Below, one piece after another: positions 33,576 through 42,903 of a stretch of 64,000 nucleotides of DNA. Position 1 is the stretch's first letter; the number at the start of each line of letters is the position of its first letter. Made by a program: the position numbers and the translations under genes. The DNA lies in NCBI GenBank assembly GCA_031292035.1, contig JARLHX010000407.1:1-64000 (forward strand), written 5' to 3'. Under the pieces are notes generated by a model, which worked only from the letters and a program-made list of their open reading frames with translations, made no database searches and was not told the origin of the DNA. Origin of the DNA: Negativicutes bacterium (GTDB taxonomy: Bacteria; Bacillota_C; Negativicutes; Sporomusales_B; JARLHX01).

Positions 33576-34739
33576 ATGAAGTTTATGGGGTATAGGCGTC
33601 CGGACGGTAAAGTGGGGGTACGTAACCATGTGTTGATTCTGCCTACCGTTACTTGCGCTAATCATGTGGCCAGAAGTATTTCCTTGGGGATAAAAGGGAC
33701 AATGTGGGTTGAGCACGCCCATGGCTGCTCCCGGCTTTCGCCAGACGCCGTTCAGGCAGCCAGAGTGTTTGTCGGTCATGGCGCCCATCCCAATGTGTTT
33801 GGGGTTGTGGTTGTCGGGCTGGGCTGTGAACTGATCCGGGCGCAAAACGTCGCTGCCGAAATAAAAAAACAATGCCCGGACAAGCCGGTACATGTTGTCA
33901 TCATTCAGGAAGAGGGCGGCACCTTTGGCGCCGTGCAGGCAGGCTCGATAGCGGCGCAAAAAATGGTGCTGGATGCGTCGCTGGCTGTTCGTGAGCCCAT
34001 TGATGTGTCGGAACTCATTCTGGGGACCGAATGCGGCGGGTCGGATGCCTGCTCGGGTCTGTCGGCAAATCCCGCTCTGGGGGCGGCTTGTGACCTCTTG
34101 ATCGATGCCGGAGGTACCGCCATTTTAGGCGAAACACCCGAATTAATGGGGGCCGAGCATCTCTTGGCCGCCAGGGCGGTCAATAAGGATGTGGGCGCCC
34201 GCTGTATTGAGACTGTCGAAGAATTTGAGAAATCGATGAAGACAGTCGGTGTAGATTTGCGCGGCACCAATCCGTCGCCAGGCAATATTGAAGGCGGTCT
34301 GTCCTCCATTGAGGAGAAGTCGCTTGGCTGTATTTATAAAGCCGGCACAAGGCCGGTGCAGGATGTCATCAAATATGCTCAGCCGATCGAAAAGAAGGGC
34401 CTCATTTTTATGGACACGACCGGCAATGACGCAGAGCAGTTAAGCGGCATGGTGGCTGGCGGCTGTCATATTGTTGTCTTTACTACCGGCCGGGGCAATC
34501 CGATGGGATCACCCATCGCTCCGACGGTCAAAGTGTCAAGCAACACCTTCACCTTTGAGAAAATGCGCTGCGATATGGATGTCAACGCCGGGACGATTAT
34601 TACTGGCGAAGAAACGGTCCAGCAGGTCGGACAGCGTATTTTCGAGGAAGTCATTGCTGCCGCCTCAGGTAAATTAACCCGGGCGGAAGCCACCGGGCAC
34701 AATGATTTTGCGGTATGGGGTGTATGGCCCACCGTGTAG
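33576..34739 (+). CDS. UxaA-family dehydratase, large catalytic subunit
   Basis: A 387-residue C-terminal half of a D-altronate/D-galactarate dehydratase-type enzyme. Typical blocks are YRRPDGKVGVRNHVLILPTV at the start, the HAHGCSRL cysteine, GLGCE, ILGTECGGSDACSGLSANPA and FTTGRGNPMGSPIAPT-type residues near the end. It eliminates water from a hydroxy acid to give a 2-keto-3-deoxy product, or, in the SuyB branch, releases sulfite from sulfolactate. The split gene layout is shared by UxaA-like and SuyAB enzymes, so the substrate is open. The DapA-family lyase in the operon favours a sugar-acid substrate. Confidence 0.9.
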   Translation: MKFMGYRRPDGKVGVRNHVLILPTVTCANHVARSISLGIKGTMWVEHAHGCSRLSPDAVQAARVFVGHGAHPNVFGVVVVGLGCELIRAQNVAAEIKKQCPDKPVHVVIIQEEGGTFGAVQAGSIAAQKMVLDASLAVREPIDVSELILGTECGGSDACSGLSANPALGAACDLLIDAGGTAILGETPELMGAEHLLAARAVNKDVGARCIETVEEFEKSMKTVGVDLRGTNPSPGNIEGGLSSIEEKSLGCIYKAGTRPVQDVIKYAQPIEKKGLIFMDTTGNDAEQLSGMVAGGCHIVVFTTGRGNPMGSPIAPTVKVSSNTFTFEKMRCDMDVNAGTIITGEETVQQVGQRIFEEVIAAASGKLTRAEATGHNDFAVWGVWPTV

Positions 34740-34761
34740 TTTTGCAAAAGGAGAATGAGAA

Positions 34762-36033
34762 ATGGACATTATTCAAGAGTTAATCAAAAATGTGCCGTTG
34801 CCGCGGATTGTAAAGGTGAAACAGCATTTTCCGGCGACAGAGGTCACGAATGTGGCTCAGGCTGTGAAAGAGCAGTTGGCCAAACCGGGGGTCGGCGACA
34901 CCGTCCGGCCCGGCATGCGGATCGCGGTAACTGTGGGCAGCCGGGGGATCAGCAAAATCGACCAGATTGCCGCCGCTGTTGTTGCCGAACTCAAAAGCCG
35001 CGGGGCGGAGCCCTTTGTCGTGCCAGCCATGGGGAGTCACGGCGGAGCGTCAGCGGCAGGCCAGATTGAGGTTCTCGCAGGGCTGGGTGTGACCGAGGAG
35101 TCGCTGGGCTGCCCGATCCGCTCTTCGATGGAGGTTGTGGAACTCGGGCACTTGGACAATGGACTGTCTGTCCTAATCGACCGCAATGCCTATGAGGCCG
35201 ACGGCATCGTGATTCTGAACCGGGTCAAACCCCACACCGCCTTCCGGGGCACGTCGGAAAGCGGCCTGGTAAAAATGATTACCATCGGCCTCGGGAAACA
35301 AAAGGGCGCCGATTTTTGCCACGCTTATGGCTTTGGTCACATGGCCAAGCATATTTTGGCAATGTCGGCGATCACCCTGGCTAAAACCAAGATCCTCTTC
35401 GGGGTTGGCCTTGTGGAGAACGCGTATGACAAGCCGATGAAGATTGTCGGTGTTCCGGCTGCCGAAATCGTGGCAGAAGATGCCAAGCTTTTGGTGGAAG
35501 CAAAAGAAAATATGCCCCGGATCTTGTTCGACCCAATGGATGTTCTGCTTGTCAATCGCATGGGCAAGGAGTTTTCCGGGAGCGGGATGGACCCGAATAT
35601 CACCAGCCGCTACCCTACTCCGTTTGCGACAGGTGGCCCCAAGGTCGAGAAGCTCGTCGTATTTGACCTGACCGACGAAACCCATGGCAACGCCAACGGA
35701 ATTGGTATGGCCGATTTCACGACACGACGGCTGGTCAGCCGGATTAACTATGCAGCCATGTACGCCAACGCCTTTACTTCCACCGTTTTAGCGCCGGTAC
35801 GGGTTCCGGCGACCATGGAAACCGAGCGTGACGCCATTTTGGCCGCCATCAAGACCTGTAATGCAAGAGATATTGCCCAGGTTCGGTTGGTGCGTATCCA
35901 AGATACCCTGCACCTGGGTGAAATTTGGATTTCGGAGGCTTTGCTGAGTGAAGCAAAAGCCAATCCGGCCATCACGGTAAGCGGTGAACCTGAGATGATG
36001 CGGTTTGATGATGAGGGACGGCTCAGCAATTAG
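34762..36033 (+). CDS. LarA-like (DUF2088, lactate racemase domain) protein
   Basis: A 423-residue protein with an N-terminal LarA/DUF2088-type domain (GMRIAVTVGSRGISKIDQIA and AMGSHGGASAAGQ). A central block with conserved histidines follows (NRVKPHTAFRG, then KGADFCHAYGFGHMAKH). LarA uses a nickel-pincer cofactor for racemisation of 2-hydroxy acids; distant members with this domain epimerise sugar acids. No larB/larC/larE cofactor genes are in the window, so they would have to be elsewhere. It sits 22 bp after the dehydratase, consistent with epimerising the hydroxy acid before dehydration. Confidence 0.75.
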   Translation: MDIIQELIKNVPLPRIVKVKQHFPATEVTNVAQAVKEQLAKPGVGDTVRPGMRIAVTVGSRGISKIDQIAAAVVAELKSRGAEPFVVPAMGSHGGASAAGQIEVLAGLGVTEESLGCPIRSSMEVVELGHLDNGLSVLIDRNAYEADGIVILNRVKPHTAFRGTSESGLVKMITIGLGKQKGADFCHAYGFGHMAKHILAMSAITLAKTKILFGVGLVENAYDKPMKIVGVPAAEIVAEDAKLLVEAKENMPRILFDPMDVLLVNRMGKEFSGSGMDPNITSRYPTPFATGGPKVEKLVVFDLTDETHGNANGIGMADFTTRRLVSRINYAAMYANAFTSTVLAPVRVPATMETERDAILAAIKTCNARDIAQVRLVRIQDTLHLGEIWISEALLSEAKANPAITVSGEPEMMRFDDEGRLSN

Positions 36034-36073
36034 CGCGGAATGATATTTTGTGTTGAAGTGGGGGGGGAAACAA

Positions 36074-37360
36074 ATGTCTTATGAAGGCGTTGTAAACAAA
36101 GTACCAAGTGGCCGCTGGCTGCGGATTATTCCGGTATTGATTCTAGTTAACATCATCTCCTATATCGACCGCATCAATGTTGGTTTCGCCATTGCCGGCG
36201 GAATGAGCAAAGACTTGGGCATGACCGCCAGTGTGGCCGGTATGGCGGCAGGAATCTTTTTTGTTGGTTATATGGTTTTGCAGGTGCCTGGCGGCCATAT
36301 CGCCGAAAAAGGCAACGCGAAAAAATTTATTGGACTCAGCATATTGGGCTGGGGTGGGTTGACCATTTTGACTGGCTTTGTTCAAAACTCAACCCAACTG
36401 TTAGTTATGCGTTTCTTGCTGGGGATTTCCGAGGGCGGCGTATGGCCGGCGATTTTTGCGATCATCGCCCACTGGTTTCCCGCCGAAGAGAGCGGTCGGG
36501 CAAACAGTTTCTTTGTAAGCAATACGGCGATTGCCGCTGCCATTGCCGGTCCTTTGTCAGGGATGATCCTGACGTACTATGATTGGCGCATGCTCTTTTT
36601 TGTCCAGGGGAGTATGTCGCTGGCGCTGATTTTCATTTGGTGGCCACTGATCAGCAACCGCCCGGAAGAGGCCAAATGGATCAGCCAAGAGGAAAAGGAA
36701 TATCTCACCACCAAGATCGCTGCCGAGCAAGAGGTGCTCAGTGCGAAAAACACCGGTGCGCCGGTTTCCTACAAGTCGCTGTTTTCCAGTGTCAACATGT
36801 GGAAGCTGATTTTAATCTATTTCTGCTATCAAGTGGGCAACTACGGTTATGTCTTGTGGCTGCCGAGCATTGTAAAAGAAATCACCAAATCCGGGATGAG
36901 TATGCTGGGGTTCTTGAATGCCCTGCCGTTTATTGTGGCCCTGGCCGGCTTGTATATTTTTGGCGCGCTGTCTGATAAAAAGTTCAATCGCCGCCGGTAT
37001 ACGGTGATGACACTGCTGGGATTTGCCGCCTTTTTACTGCTATCGACCGCCTTTAAGACCAATGTATGGTTGTCGTTCGGGCTTTTGGTGATGTGCGGTT
37101 TCTTCCTGAAGCCGGCGACAAGCCTTTTCTGGACGATGCCGCCGCTGCTCTTCCCTTCTGACGTATTGGGCGGAGTTCGCGGGATTATTAATGCGTTAGG
37201 CAATCTCGGAGGGCTCGTCGGTCCGGCGGTAGTGGGCTGGGTAGTCTGGTACACCGACAGTTTCGTCTGGGGAATTTATATTATGGTGGCTTTTTTAGTG
37301 GCGGGGGCCGCCCTCACGGCATCTATGCCCAAAATTACAGCTGAACCGTTGAAGAAATAA
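36074..37360 (+). CDS. MFS transporter, anion:cation symporter (ACS) type
   Basis: A 428-residue carrier with twelve hydrophobic segments. The ACS-family opening LVNIISYIDRINVGFA and the helix 4-5 RFLLGISEGGVWPA region are clear. ATG 36074 follows GGGGGGG by 6 bp. Family members import hexuronates, glucarate, phthalate or tartrate by proton symport. Its place inside the dehydratase operon points to uptake of the sugar-acid substrate. Confidence 0.9.
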   Translation: MSYEGVVNKVPSGRWLRIIPVLILVNIISYIDRINVGFAIAGGMSKDLGMTASVAGMAAGIFFVGYMVLQVPGGHIAEKGNAKKFIGLSILGWGGLTILTGFVQNSTQLLVMRFLLGISEGGVWPAIFAIIAHWFPAEESGRANSFFVSNTAIAAAIAGPLSGMILTYYDWRMLFFVQGSMSLALIFIWWPLISNRPEEAKWISQEEKEYLTTKIAAEQEVLSAKNTGAPVSYKSLFSSVNMWKLILIYFCYQVGNYGYVLWLPSIVKEITKSGMSMLGFLNALPFIVALAGLYIFGALSDKKFNRRRYTVMTLLGFAAFLLLSTAFKTNVWLSFGLLVMCGFFLKPATSLFWTMPPLLFPSDVLGGVRGIINALGNLGGLVGPAVVGWVVWYTDSFVWGIYIMVAFLVAGAALTASMPKITAEPLKK

Positions 37361-37492
37361 TCTGTTTAGGGCTGTTGCCTCGGAAGCGCTAAACCAGGTG
37401 AACTCCCCTGGCGCGAGTGGTGGGTTCAATGGCTGGCCCGCCGATTGCTTCTATGATTTTGAGGGTTAACAGAACAGAGGAGGAGAGTGTGA

Positions 37493-38818
37493 ATGGATAA
37501 AAATGCTGCGAAACCTCTTATGACTAATGTTCGATATGGCATATTGGCGATGTTATTTGTTGTAACTACATTAAACTTCGCGGATCGCGCGACATTAGCG
37601 ATGACCGCTCCGGCCATTCGGAAGGATCTGGGGTTGGACGCCGTGTCAATGGGCTACATCTTTTCCGCCTTTGGTTGGTCTTATACCGCGATGCAGATTC
37701 CCAGCGGCTGGCTTTTGGACAAGTTTGGGTCACGGATAGTTTACGGGCTGGGGCTTTTTCTATGGTCATTTTTTACGGCGCTGCAGGGGACGGTGGGCTT
37801 CTTTAGCGGTGCATCGGTTGCTATTGTGTTTTTCTTATACCGGTTTCTCATGGGGGCGGCGGAAGCGCCGTCTAATCCGGCAAACGCCCGCGTTGTCGCC
37901 TGTTGGTTTCCTACCAACCAGCGTGGACTGGCGACCTCCATTCCTAATTCTTCGCAGTATTTCGCATTAGCAATGTTCACCCCGATTATGGGATGGATTG
38001 CGACTGTCTTTGGCTGGCAGCATGTATTCTATTTTATGGGTCTCGCAGGAATCGCATTGGCATTATTTTGGTTTAGGGTAATTTATGATCCGCATGCTCA
38101 TCCGCGCGTAAATCAGGCCGAGATTGATTTTATCAAGGCGGGCGGAGGGTTGGTGGATATCGGCAATAAGACCGAAATCAAGTGGTCTTATATCCGGCAA
38201 ATGATTACAAACCGTATGATGATCGGTGTCTATACTGCTCAGTTCTGTATCAATACGATTAGTTGGTTCTTTCTCACCTGGTTTCCGACATACCTGGTTC
38301 AAGCGAAAGGTATGTCTATTCTGAAAGTAGGTATTATTGCTGCCATTCCGGCCATCGCCGGGTTTATCGGCAATTTATTGGGAGGCGCTGTATCCGACTG
38401 GATGATAAGGCGGGGAATCAGCCTGACGGTGGCGCGTAAAACCCCGATCGTACTTGGACTGGTCATGTCAGGCAGCATTATGATTGCTAACTATGTGACA
38501 AGTGAATGGGTTGTCATTGCGGTAATGACCCTGGCGTTTTTCTCCAAGGGGGTAGGCGCACTGGGGTGGGTCATTGTCAGCGATACTTCGCCGAAGGAAA
38601 TGGTTGGTCTTAGCGGCGGGATTTTCAATTTCGCCAGTAATATTGCCAGTATCGCCACACCGATAGTCATCGGCTATATTCTCCAGGCGACGCAATCTTT
38701 CAACGGCGCCTTGATCTATGTTGGCAGCATGGGACTTTTAGGAGCCGCGTCCTACCTATTCATTGTGCCGGAGATTAAACGGGTAGAATTGATTAAAGAA
38801 GACAATGCCCAGGCATAG
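37493..38818 (+). CDS. MFS transporter, ACS type (second copy in operon)
   Basis: A 441-residue carrier whose opening VTTLNFADRATLAMTAPAIR and RFLMGAAEAPSNPANAR segments are typical of glucarate/galactonate-type ACS permeases. GAGGAGG lies upstream of ATG 37493. It is only distantly similar to the preceding MFS, so the operon carries two different carriers. The 132-bp gap between them contains a tRNA-3'-end-like sequence of unclear meaning. One carrier may serve a second substrate or export a product. Confidence 0.9.
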   Translation: MDKNAAKPLMTNVRYGILAMLFVVTTLNFADRATLAMTAPAIRKDLGLDAVSMGYIFSAFGWSYTAMQIPSGWLLDKFGSRIVYGLGLFLWSFFTALQGTVGFFSGASVAIVFFLYRFLMGAAEAPSNPANARVVACWFPTNQRGLATSIPNSSQYFALAMFTPIMGWIATVFGWQHVFYFMGLAGIALALFWFRVIYDPHAHPRVNQAEIDFIKAGGGLVDIGNKTEIKWSYIRQMITNRMMIGVYTAQFCINTISWFFLTWFPTYLVQAKGMSILKVGIIAAIPAIAGFIGNLLGGAVSDWMIRRGISLTVARKTPIVLGLVMSGSIMIANYVTSEWVVIAVMTLAFFSKGVGALGWVIVSDTSPKEMVGLSGGIFNFASNIASIATPIVIGYILQATQSFNGALIYVGSMGLLGAASYLFIVPEIKRVELIKEDNAQA

Positions 38819-38873
38819 CAGTATCTCTGGGGAGAATGGCAGAAAACTAGTCATAATTCAGGAGGCTAACAAT

Positions 38874-39770
38874 ATGGATATCAGTTTTATCAAAGGAGTC
38901 ATTGTGCCGGTGGTTACTCCGGTTGACGCCGAAGACAGGGTAGTCGAAAAAAGCTACCGTCAAGTCATTGAACATGTCATCCAGGGCGGGGTACACGGCG
39001 TTTTCGCCTTGGGCAGCAATGGCGAATTTTATGGACTAGACTTCGAGCAGCAAAAAAGAGCGGTGGAAATCGCAGTCGATCAGACGGCAGGTCGGGTTCC
39101 CGTATATGCCGGTATTGGCTCCATTACCACCAGGGAATGTGTCAAATGCGCCATCATGGCGGAGGCGGCCGGGGCGCAAGCCATCACCATTTTGCCGCCG
39201 ATGTTCATCAGCCCCAATGAAGATGAACTGTATGAACACTTCCGGGCCATTGCCGCCGCGACCAAGCTGCCGGCATTGATTTACAACAACCCTGACCGCT
39301 GCAAGGTCAATGTCTCGGCCAATCTGGTGGAAAAAATGGCAAATAACATCCCCAATATGGTCGGCGCCAAAGATTCAAGCGGCGACCTGACCCTCACCTC
39401 GGAATATATCCGCCGGACCCGTGGGAAAGATTTCAGAGTCATGGCCGGCCGGGACACCATGATCCTCGGGACGATGGTTTACGGCGGTTACGGCTGTGTG
39501 GCAGCTACCGCCAATGTGGCGCCGCAGCTGGTGGTCAGCATCTATGATAAATTTATGGCCGGCGACATGGCCGGAGCACTTGATGCCCAGTATGAACTTG
39601 CCCCTCTGCGCATCGGCTTTGGTCTTGGCAGCTGGCCGGTTGTGACCAAAGAAGCGGTAAGGCTGCTCGGCTTTGAGGTCGGCGATCCGATCAGGCCGAA
39701 CGCCCCCTGCACCGAAGACAATCTGGCCAAGCTGAAAGCTATTTTGGCGAAAATGAGTTTAATAAAGTAG
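38874..39770 (+). CDS. Dihydrodipicolinate synthase/N-acetylneuraminate lyase family aldolase
   Basis: A 298-residue class I lyase. The family's GSNGEFYGLD and YNNPDRC segments are present, and the Schiff-base lysine is K166 in GAKDSSGDL. ATG 38874 follows AGGAGG by 8 bp. Besides DapA, the family includes 2-keto-3-deoxygluconate aldolase and 5-keto-4-deoxyglucarate dehydratase. In a cluster with a UxaA-type dehydratase and ACS carriers, cleavage of a 2-keto-3-deoxy sugar acid to pyruvate is more likely than lysine synthesis. Last gene of the operon; a strong terminator follows. Confidence 0.88.
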   Translation: MDISFIKGVIVPVVTPVDAEDRVVEKSYRQVIEHVIQGGVHGVFALGSNGEFYGLDFEQQKRAVEIAVDQTAGRVPVYAGIGSITTRECVKCAIMAEAAGAQAITILPPMFISPNEDELYEHFRAIAAATKLPALIYNNPDRCKVNVSANLVEKMANNIPNMVGAKDSSGDLTLTSEYIRRTRGKDFRVMAGRDTMILGTMVYGGYGCVAATANVAPQLVVSIYDKFMAGDMAGALDAQYELAPLRIGFGLGSWPVVTKEAVRLLGFEVGDPIRPNAPCTEDNLAKLKAILAKMSLIK

Positions 39771-39775
39771 AGCTT

Positions 39776-39815
39776 AACAAGAAAAAACCCGCGAATTCGC
39801 GGGTTTTTTCTTGTT
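39776..39815 (+). terminator. Strong bidirectional-looking terminator
   Basis: AACAAGAAAAAACCCGCG (39776-39793) pairs perfectly with CGCGGGTTTTTTCTTGTT (39798-39815). Confidence 0.9.
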
Positions 39816-39980
39816 CTTGGCAGAGTTGTGGAGGGGATATTGGCGCCTATTCGGTCCCGCTTGCCCTCACTAACCTTGAGCAGCAGGAATTGGCAGGTTG
39901 GAAGTGTAATACCTGACAGCAAACAGTGTTTCAAAGCTTCATCATCATCACATACTGATAGATGGCAGGAGGGGACAGGC

Positions 39981-40325
39981 GTGAAGTCAAAACCAAAAGT
40001 GAAAAAGCCGGTTACGGCAACAGACTTGGTTTCGGTACGCAGGCAATGGAACAGCTGGGAAATTGCCCAGGTATATGTCGGCGAAGTGTCCAATCCCCTT
40101 TGGGACCTGGTCAGTGGCGGTGTAAAGGAGTCGTCCCCGGAGGCTTTCATTTTTGGCTATATTTTTTGTGACGCCATTGTTTCAGGCAGTGTCGCCCATT
40201 CCTGTCTGCACGGCACCGCACCCCACAGTATCAAAATCTGTATTTTGCGCAACGACAATCCGCCGCGCATTTTCAACCATTTTTTAGAACTTGTAGGGCC
40301 AAAACCAGCCTCATGGCAAAGATAG
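39981..40325 (+). CDS. Hypothetical protein
   Basis: A 114-residue soluble protein starting at GTG 39981, which follows AGGAGGGG by 6 bp; the longer frame upstream has no such site. It has a lysine-rich N-terminus (KSKPKVKKP), then RQWNSWEIAQVYVGEVSNPLWDLVSGG and a GYIFCDAIVSGSVAHSCLHG block with two cysteines and two histidines. I do not recognise the family. It lies just upstream of the photolyase gene on the same strand, perhaps in one transcript. Confidence 0.65.
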   Translation: MKSKPKVKKPVTATDLVSVRRQWNSWEIAQVYVGEVSNPLWDLVSGGVKESSPEAFIFGYIFCDAIVSGSVAHSCLHGTAPHSIKICILRNDNPPRIFNHFLELVGPKPASWQR

Positions 40326-40413
40326 GCTGACTGCCCAGGATCAGAATGAGACAGGGCTTGATGCAAGGGAATATCTTGTTATCAGGCCGGTCGGCAGTGG
40401 GGGAGGAAAAGGT

Positions 40414-41790
40414 ATGATTCGGCGCGAGCGTCAGATACAAAAAGGGAGTTTCGCCAGCGGGAGTATCATATATTGGATGAGGCGCGAACAGCGAGTTCGT
40501 GACAACTGGGCGCTGCTATTTGCCCAGGAACAAGCGGTGGCCCTCGGGCAAGAGATGCATGTGCTTTTTTGCATCAACATTACCCAGGAGCGGATGGCGG
40601 AGCGCCAGACCGATTTTTTATTGTGCGGTTTAGCCCAGGTGGAGGCCGAACTGCGGCCGCTGCATATCCCTTTCACCATATTGCTGGGTGATCCGGGCGA
40701 GGAGATCCCCCGCTGGTGCAGCACCCGCCAGATCGCTGGACTGGTTGCCGACTTTAGCCCACTGCGGCAATGCAGGCATGATTTGGTTCAGGTGGCTGCT
40801 CGTCTGAATGGTTTGCCGGTTTTCGAAGTGGACGCCCACAACATCGTTCCCTACTGGGTGGTTTCTGCCAAACAAGAATATGGGGCTTATACCCTTAGAC
40901 CCAAATTGCACCGCCTGCTGCCTCACTATTTGGTGGAGTTCCCGCCGCTAAAGCCGCAGCAGCCGCAAATCGAACCTGACAAGCCCATTGACTGGCAGGG
41001 GGTTCGTAAACAGCTCAAAACCGAACCGAGCGGGCCTTCTGTTTCCGGTGTCGAACCTGGTGGCAGGGGTGCATTGCGGCAGTTGGAAGCCTTTTTAAGC
41101 GAGCGTCTGGCAGACTATGGCGCAAAACACAATGATCCGGTCGCGGACATAGGGTCAGGGCTCTCGTCTTATTTTCATTTCGGCCATATTGCCCCCCAAC
41201 GGGTGGCCCTCGAAGTGCTGCGCCAGGCTTCTTTGGGCTCATCCAGCGAAGCTTTTCTTGAGCAATTGGTGGTTCGGCGGGAGCTGGCAGACAACTATTG
41301 TTATTACAATTCGTCATATGACGGTTTTGCCGGTTTGCCGGCCTGGGGGCAGGCCACCCTGATGCAGCACCGGAGCGATCGGCGTGAATCGCTGTACCAA
41401 CTGGAAGAATTGGAGGCAGCAGCCACCCATGATGCAATCTGGAATGCCGCCCAGACAGAACTGGTGAGTCGGGGAAAAATCCATGGCTATCTCAGAATGT
41501 ATTGGGCAAAGCGGCTGCTGGAGTGGACCGAAGAACCGGCAGAAGCCTTACGCTGGACGATTTATCTCAATGACCGCTATGCGCTGGATGGATGTGACCC
41601 CAATGGGTACGCTAATATTGCGTGGTGTATCGGGGGTTTGCATGACCGTCCCTGGCCAGAGCGCCCGATCTTCGGTAAGGTCCGCTACATGAATGCCAAC
41701 GGTCTGCGGCGCAAATTCGCCATTGAGGACTATGTTCGGAAAATATCGGGCCTGAGCAAGCTAGAAGCGAATCGTCAAGGGGAGGCTTGA
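40414..41790 (+). CDS. phr: Deoxyribodipyrimidine photo-lyase, class II
   Basis: A 458-residue FAD photolyase. The class II opening YWMRREQRVRDNWALLFAQ is clear near residue 23. The FAD-binding C-terminal half shows YFHFGHIAPQRVAL, FLEQLVVRRELADNYCYYN and, near the end, YALDGCDPNGYANIAWCIGG with its conserved tryptophans and aspartates. It repairs UV-made cyclobutane pyrimidine dimers using light, notable for a presumed strict anaerobe. AGGAAAAGG lies upstream of ATG 40414. The next gene overlaps its stop (TGATG), so the two are coupled. Confidence 0.93.
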   Translation: MIRRERQIQKGSFASGSIIYWMRREQRVRDNWALLFAQEQAVALGQEMHVLFCINITQERMAERQTDFLLCGLAQVEAELRPLHIPFTILLGDPGEEIPRWCSTRQIAGLVADFSPLRQCRHDLVQVAARLNGLPVFEVDAHNIVPYWVVSAKQEYGAYTLRPKLHRLLPHYLVEFPPLKPQQPQIEPDKPIDWQGVRKQLKTEPSGPSVSGVEPGGRGALRQLEAFLSERLADYGAKHNDPVADIGSGLSSYFHFGHIAPQRVALEVLRQASLGSSSEAFLEQLVVRRELADNYCYYNSSYDGFAGLPAWGQATLMQHRSDRRESLYQLEELEAAATHDAIWNAAQTELVSRGKIHGYLRMYWAKRLLEWTEEPAEALRWTIYLNDRYALDGCDPNGYANIAWCIGGLHDRPWPERPIFGKVRYMNANGLRRKFAIEDYVRKISGLSKLEANRQGEA

Positions 41791-42704
41791 TGGCGATGAA
41801 CAAGGTTTTGGTGGTGGGCGGCACCGGGTTTATCGGCAAGGCATTGGTGAGCCATCTCCGGGAAGAAGGTTATGAACCGCTTATCTTCAGCCGGGACGGC
41901 AGTCAACTGATGGCCAATAGGATCAACCCTGACACTGACGGACTAATCCCTGCCGAGGTAGTGGCCAACCTTGACGGTATCGTGAATTTGGCGGGAGAAA
42001 ATATTGGGCAGCGATGGAGTCCGGCGATTAAGGACAAGATCCTGGCGAGCCGTGTGGATACCACCCAAAGGATAGTCGCAGCCCTACGGCGCAACCGGCA
42101 GAGGGGGCTGGCAGTTCCCGGCGTTTTGATCAACGCTTCGGCAGTCGGCTATTATCAGCGGCGTTCCCTGGACAGTCAAACCGAGGACAGCCCTCCCGGG
42201 GAAGGCTTTTTGGCTGAAGTGTGCCGCCAGTGGGAAGAGGCCGCCTTGGCTGCGGCGGCGGAGGGGGTGCGGGTGGCAGTCCTTCGCTTCGGTATTGTGC
42301 TTGGGCCTGATGGCGGTGTATTGTCGCAGATGGCCAGACCCTTTCGCTGGGGTGTCGGCGGTGTGATCGGCAGCGGCCGGCAGTACCTTTCCTGGATCCA
42401 CCGCAAGGATCTTGTCCGGGCGGTGGCGCTGGTGCTGGGCCGGACTGACATGGCGGGCCCATACAATCTCACCAGCTCCGGTCCGGTGCCCATGGCAGAG
42501 TTTATGCGCAGCTTAGGCAAGGTCCTCGGCAGTCCCAGCTGGACCAAGATGCCTGATTTTATGGCCAGGCTGGCTCTTGGCGAGATGGCGGACGAGTTAC
42601 TGCTGGCCGATCAGAGGGTAGTCCCCAAGCGCCTTATAGAGCAGGGTTTTGTCTTTTCCTTCCCTGAGATTACGCCGGCTTTAGCAGAAATCTATCGGCG
42701 CTGA
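41790..42704 (+). CDS. TIGR01777-type NAD(P)-dependent epimerase
   Basis: A 304-residue short-chain epimerase-like protein. The Rossmann motif VVGGTGFIGKALV is at the N-terminus. ANLDGIVNLAGENI, RWSPAIKDKILASRV and the late PSWTKMPDFMARLALGEMADELL block define the TIGR01777 (YfcH/SulA-like) group. The biochemical role of the family is not settled. It starts within the photolyase stop codon and is frequently linked to photolyases in genomes, which suggests a joint function or shared regulation. Confidence 0.87.
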   Translation: MAMNKVLVVGGTGFIGKALVSHLREEGYEPLIFSRDGSQLMANRINPDTDGLIPAEVVANLDGIVNLAGENIGQRWSPAIKDKILASRVDTTQRIVAALRRNRQRGLAVPGVLINASAVGYYQRRSLDSQTEDSPPGEGFLAEVCRQWEEAALAAAAEGVRVAVLRFGIVLGPDGGVLSQMARPFRWGVGGVIGSGRQYLSWIHRKDLVRAVALVLGRTDMAGPYNLTSSGPVPMAEFMRSLGKVLGSPSWTKMPDFMARLALGEMADELLLADQRVVPKRLIEQGFVFSFPEITPALAEIYRR

Positions 42705-42903
42705 CTAAGGGCTGCTGGTGGCGTGCGCGAGATTGAGTGCAAGGTGGGTCAGATACTTTTTCGTTTTTGCGCAAGGGAAAACAGGTGGCGGTGAAGAATT
42801 TTGTTAATAAACACCACCGATTACCATTCAAATGATAAATCCTCGATCTATCTTTTAGGGGACTTATCATGCCGGCGGGGCTGGCAGGAAAGGAAGATAT
42901 TCC

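Noticed and set aside
37378..37443. tRNA-like or SRP-RNA-like sequence between two MFS genes (GCTAAACCAGGTGAAC and GGTGGGTTCAATGG)
   Set aside because: Pieces resemble the T arm/3' end of the selC copies and the SRP RNA CCAGGT element, but no complete cloverleaf or SRP fold can be drawn.
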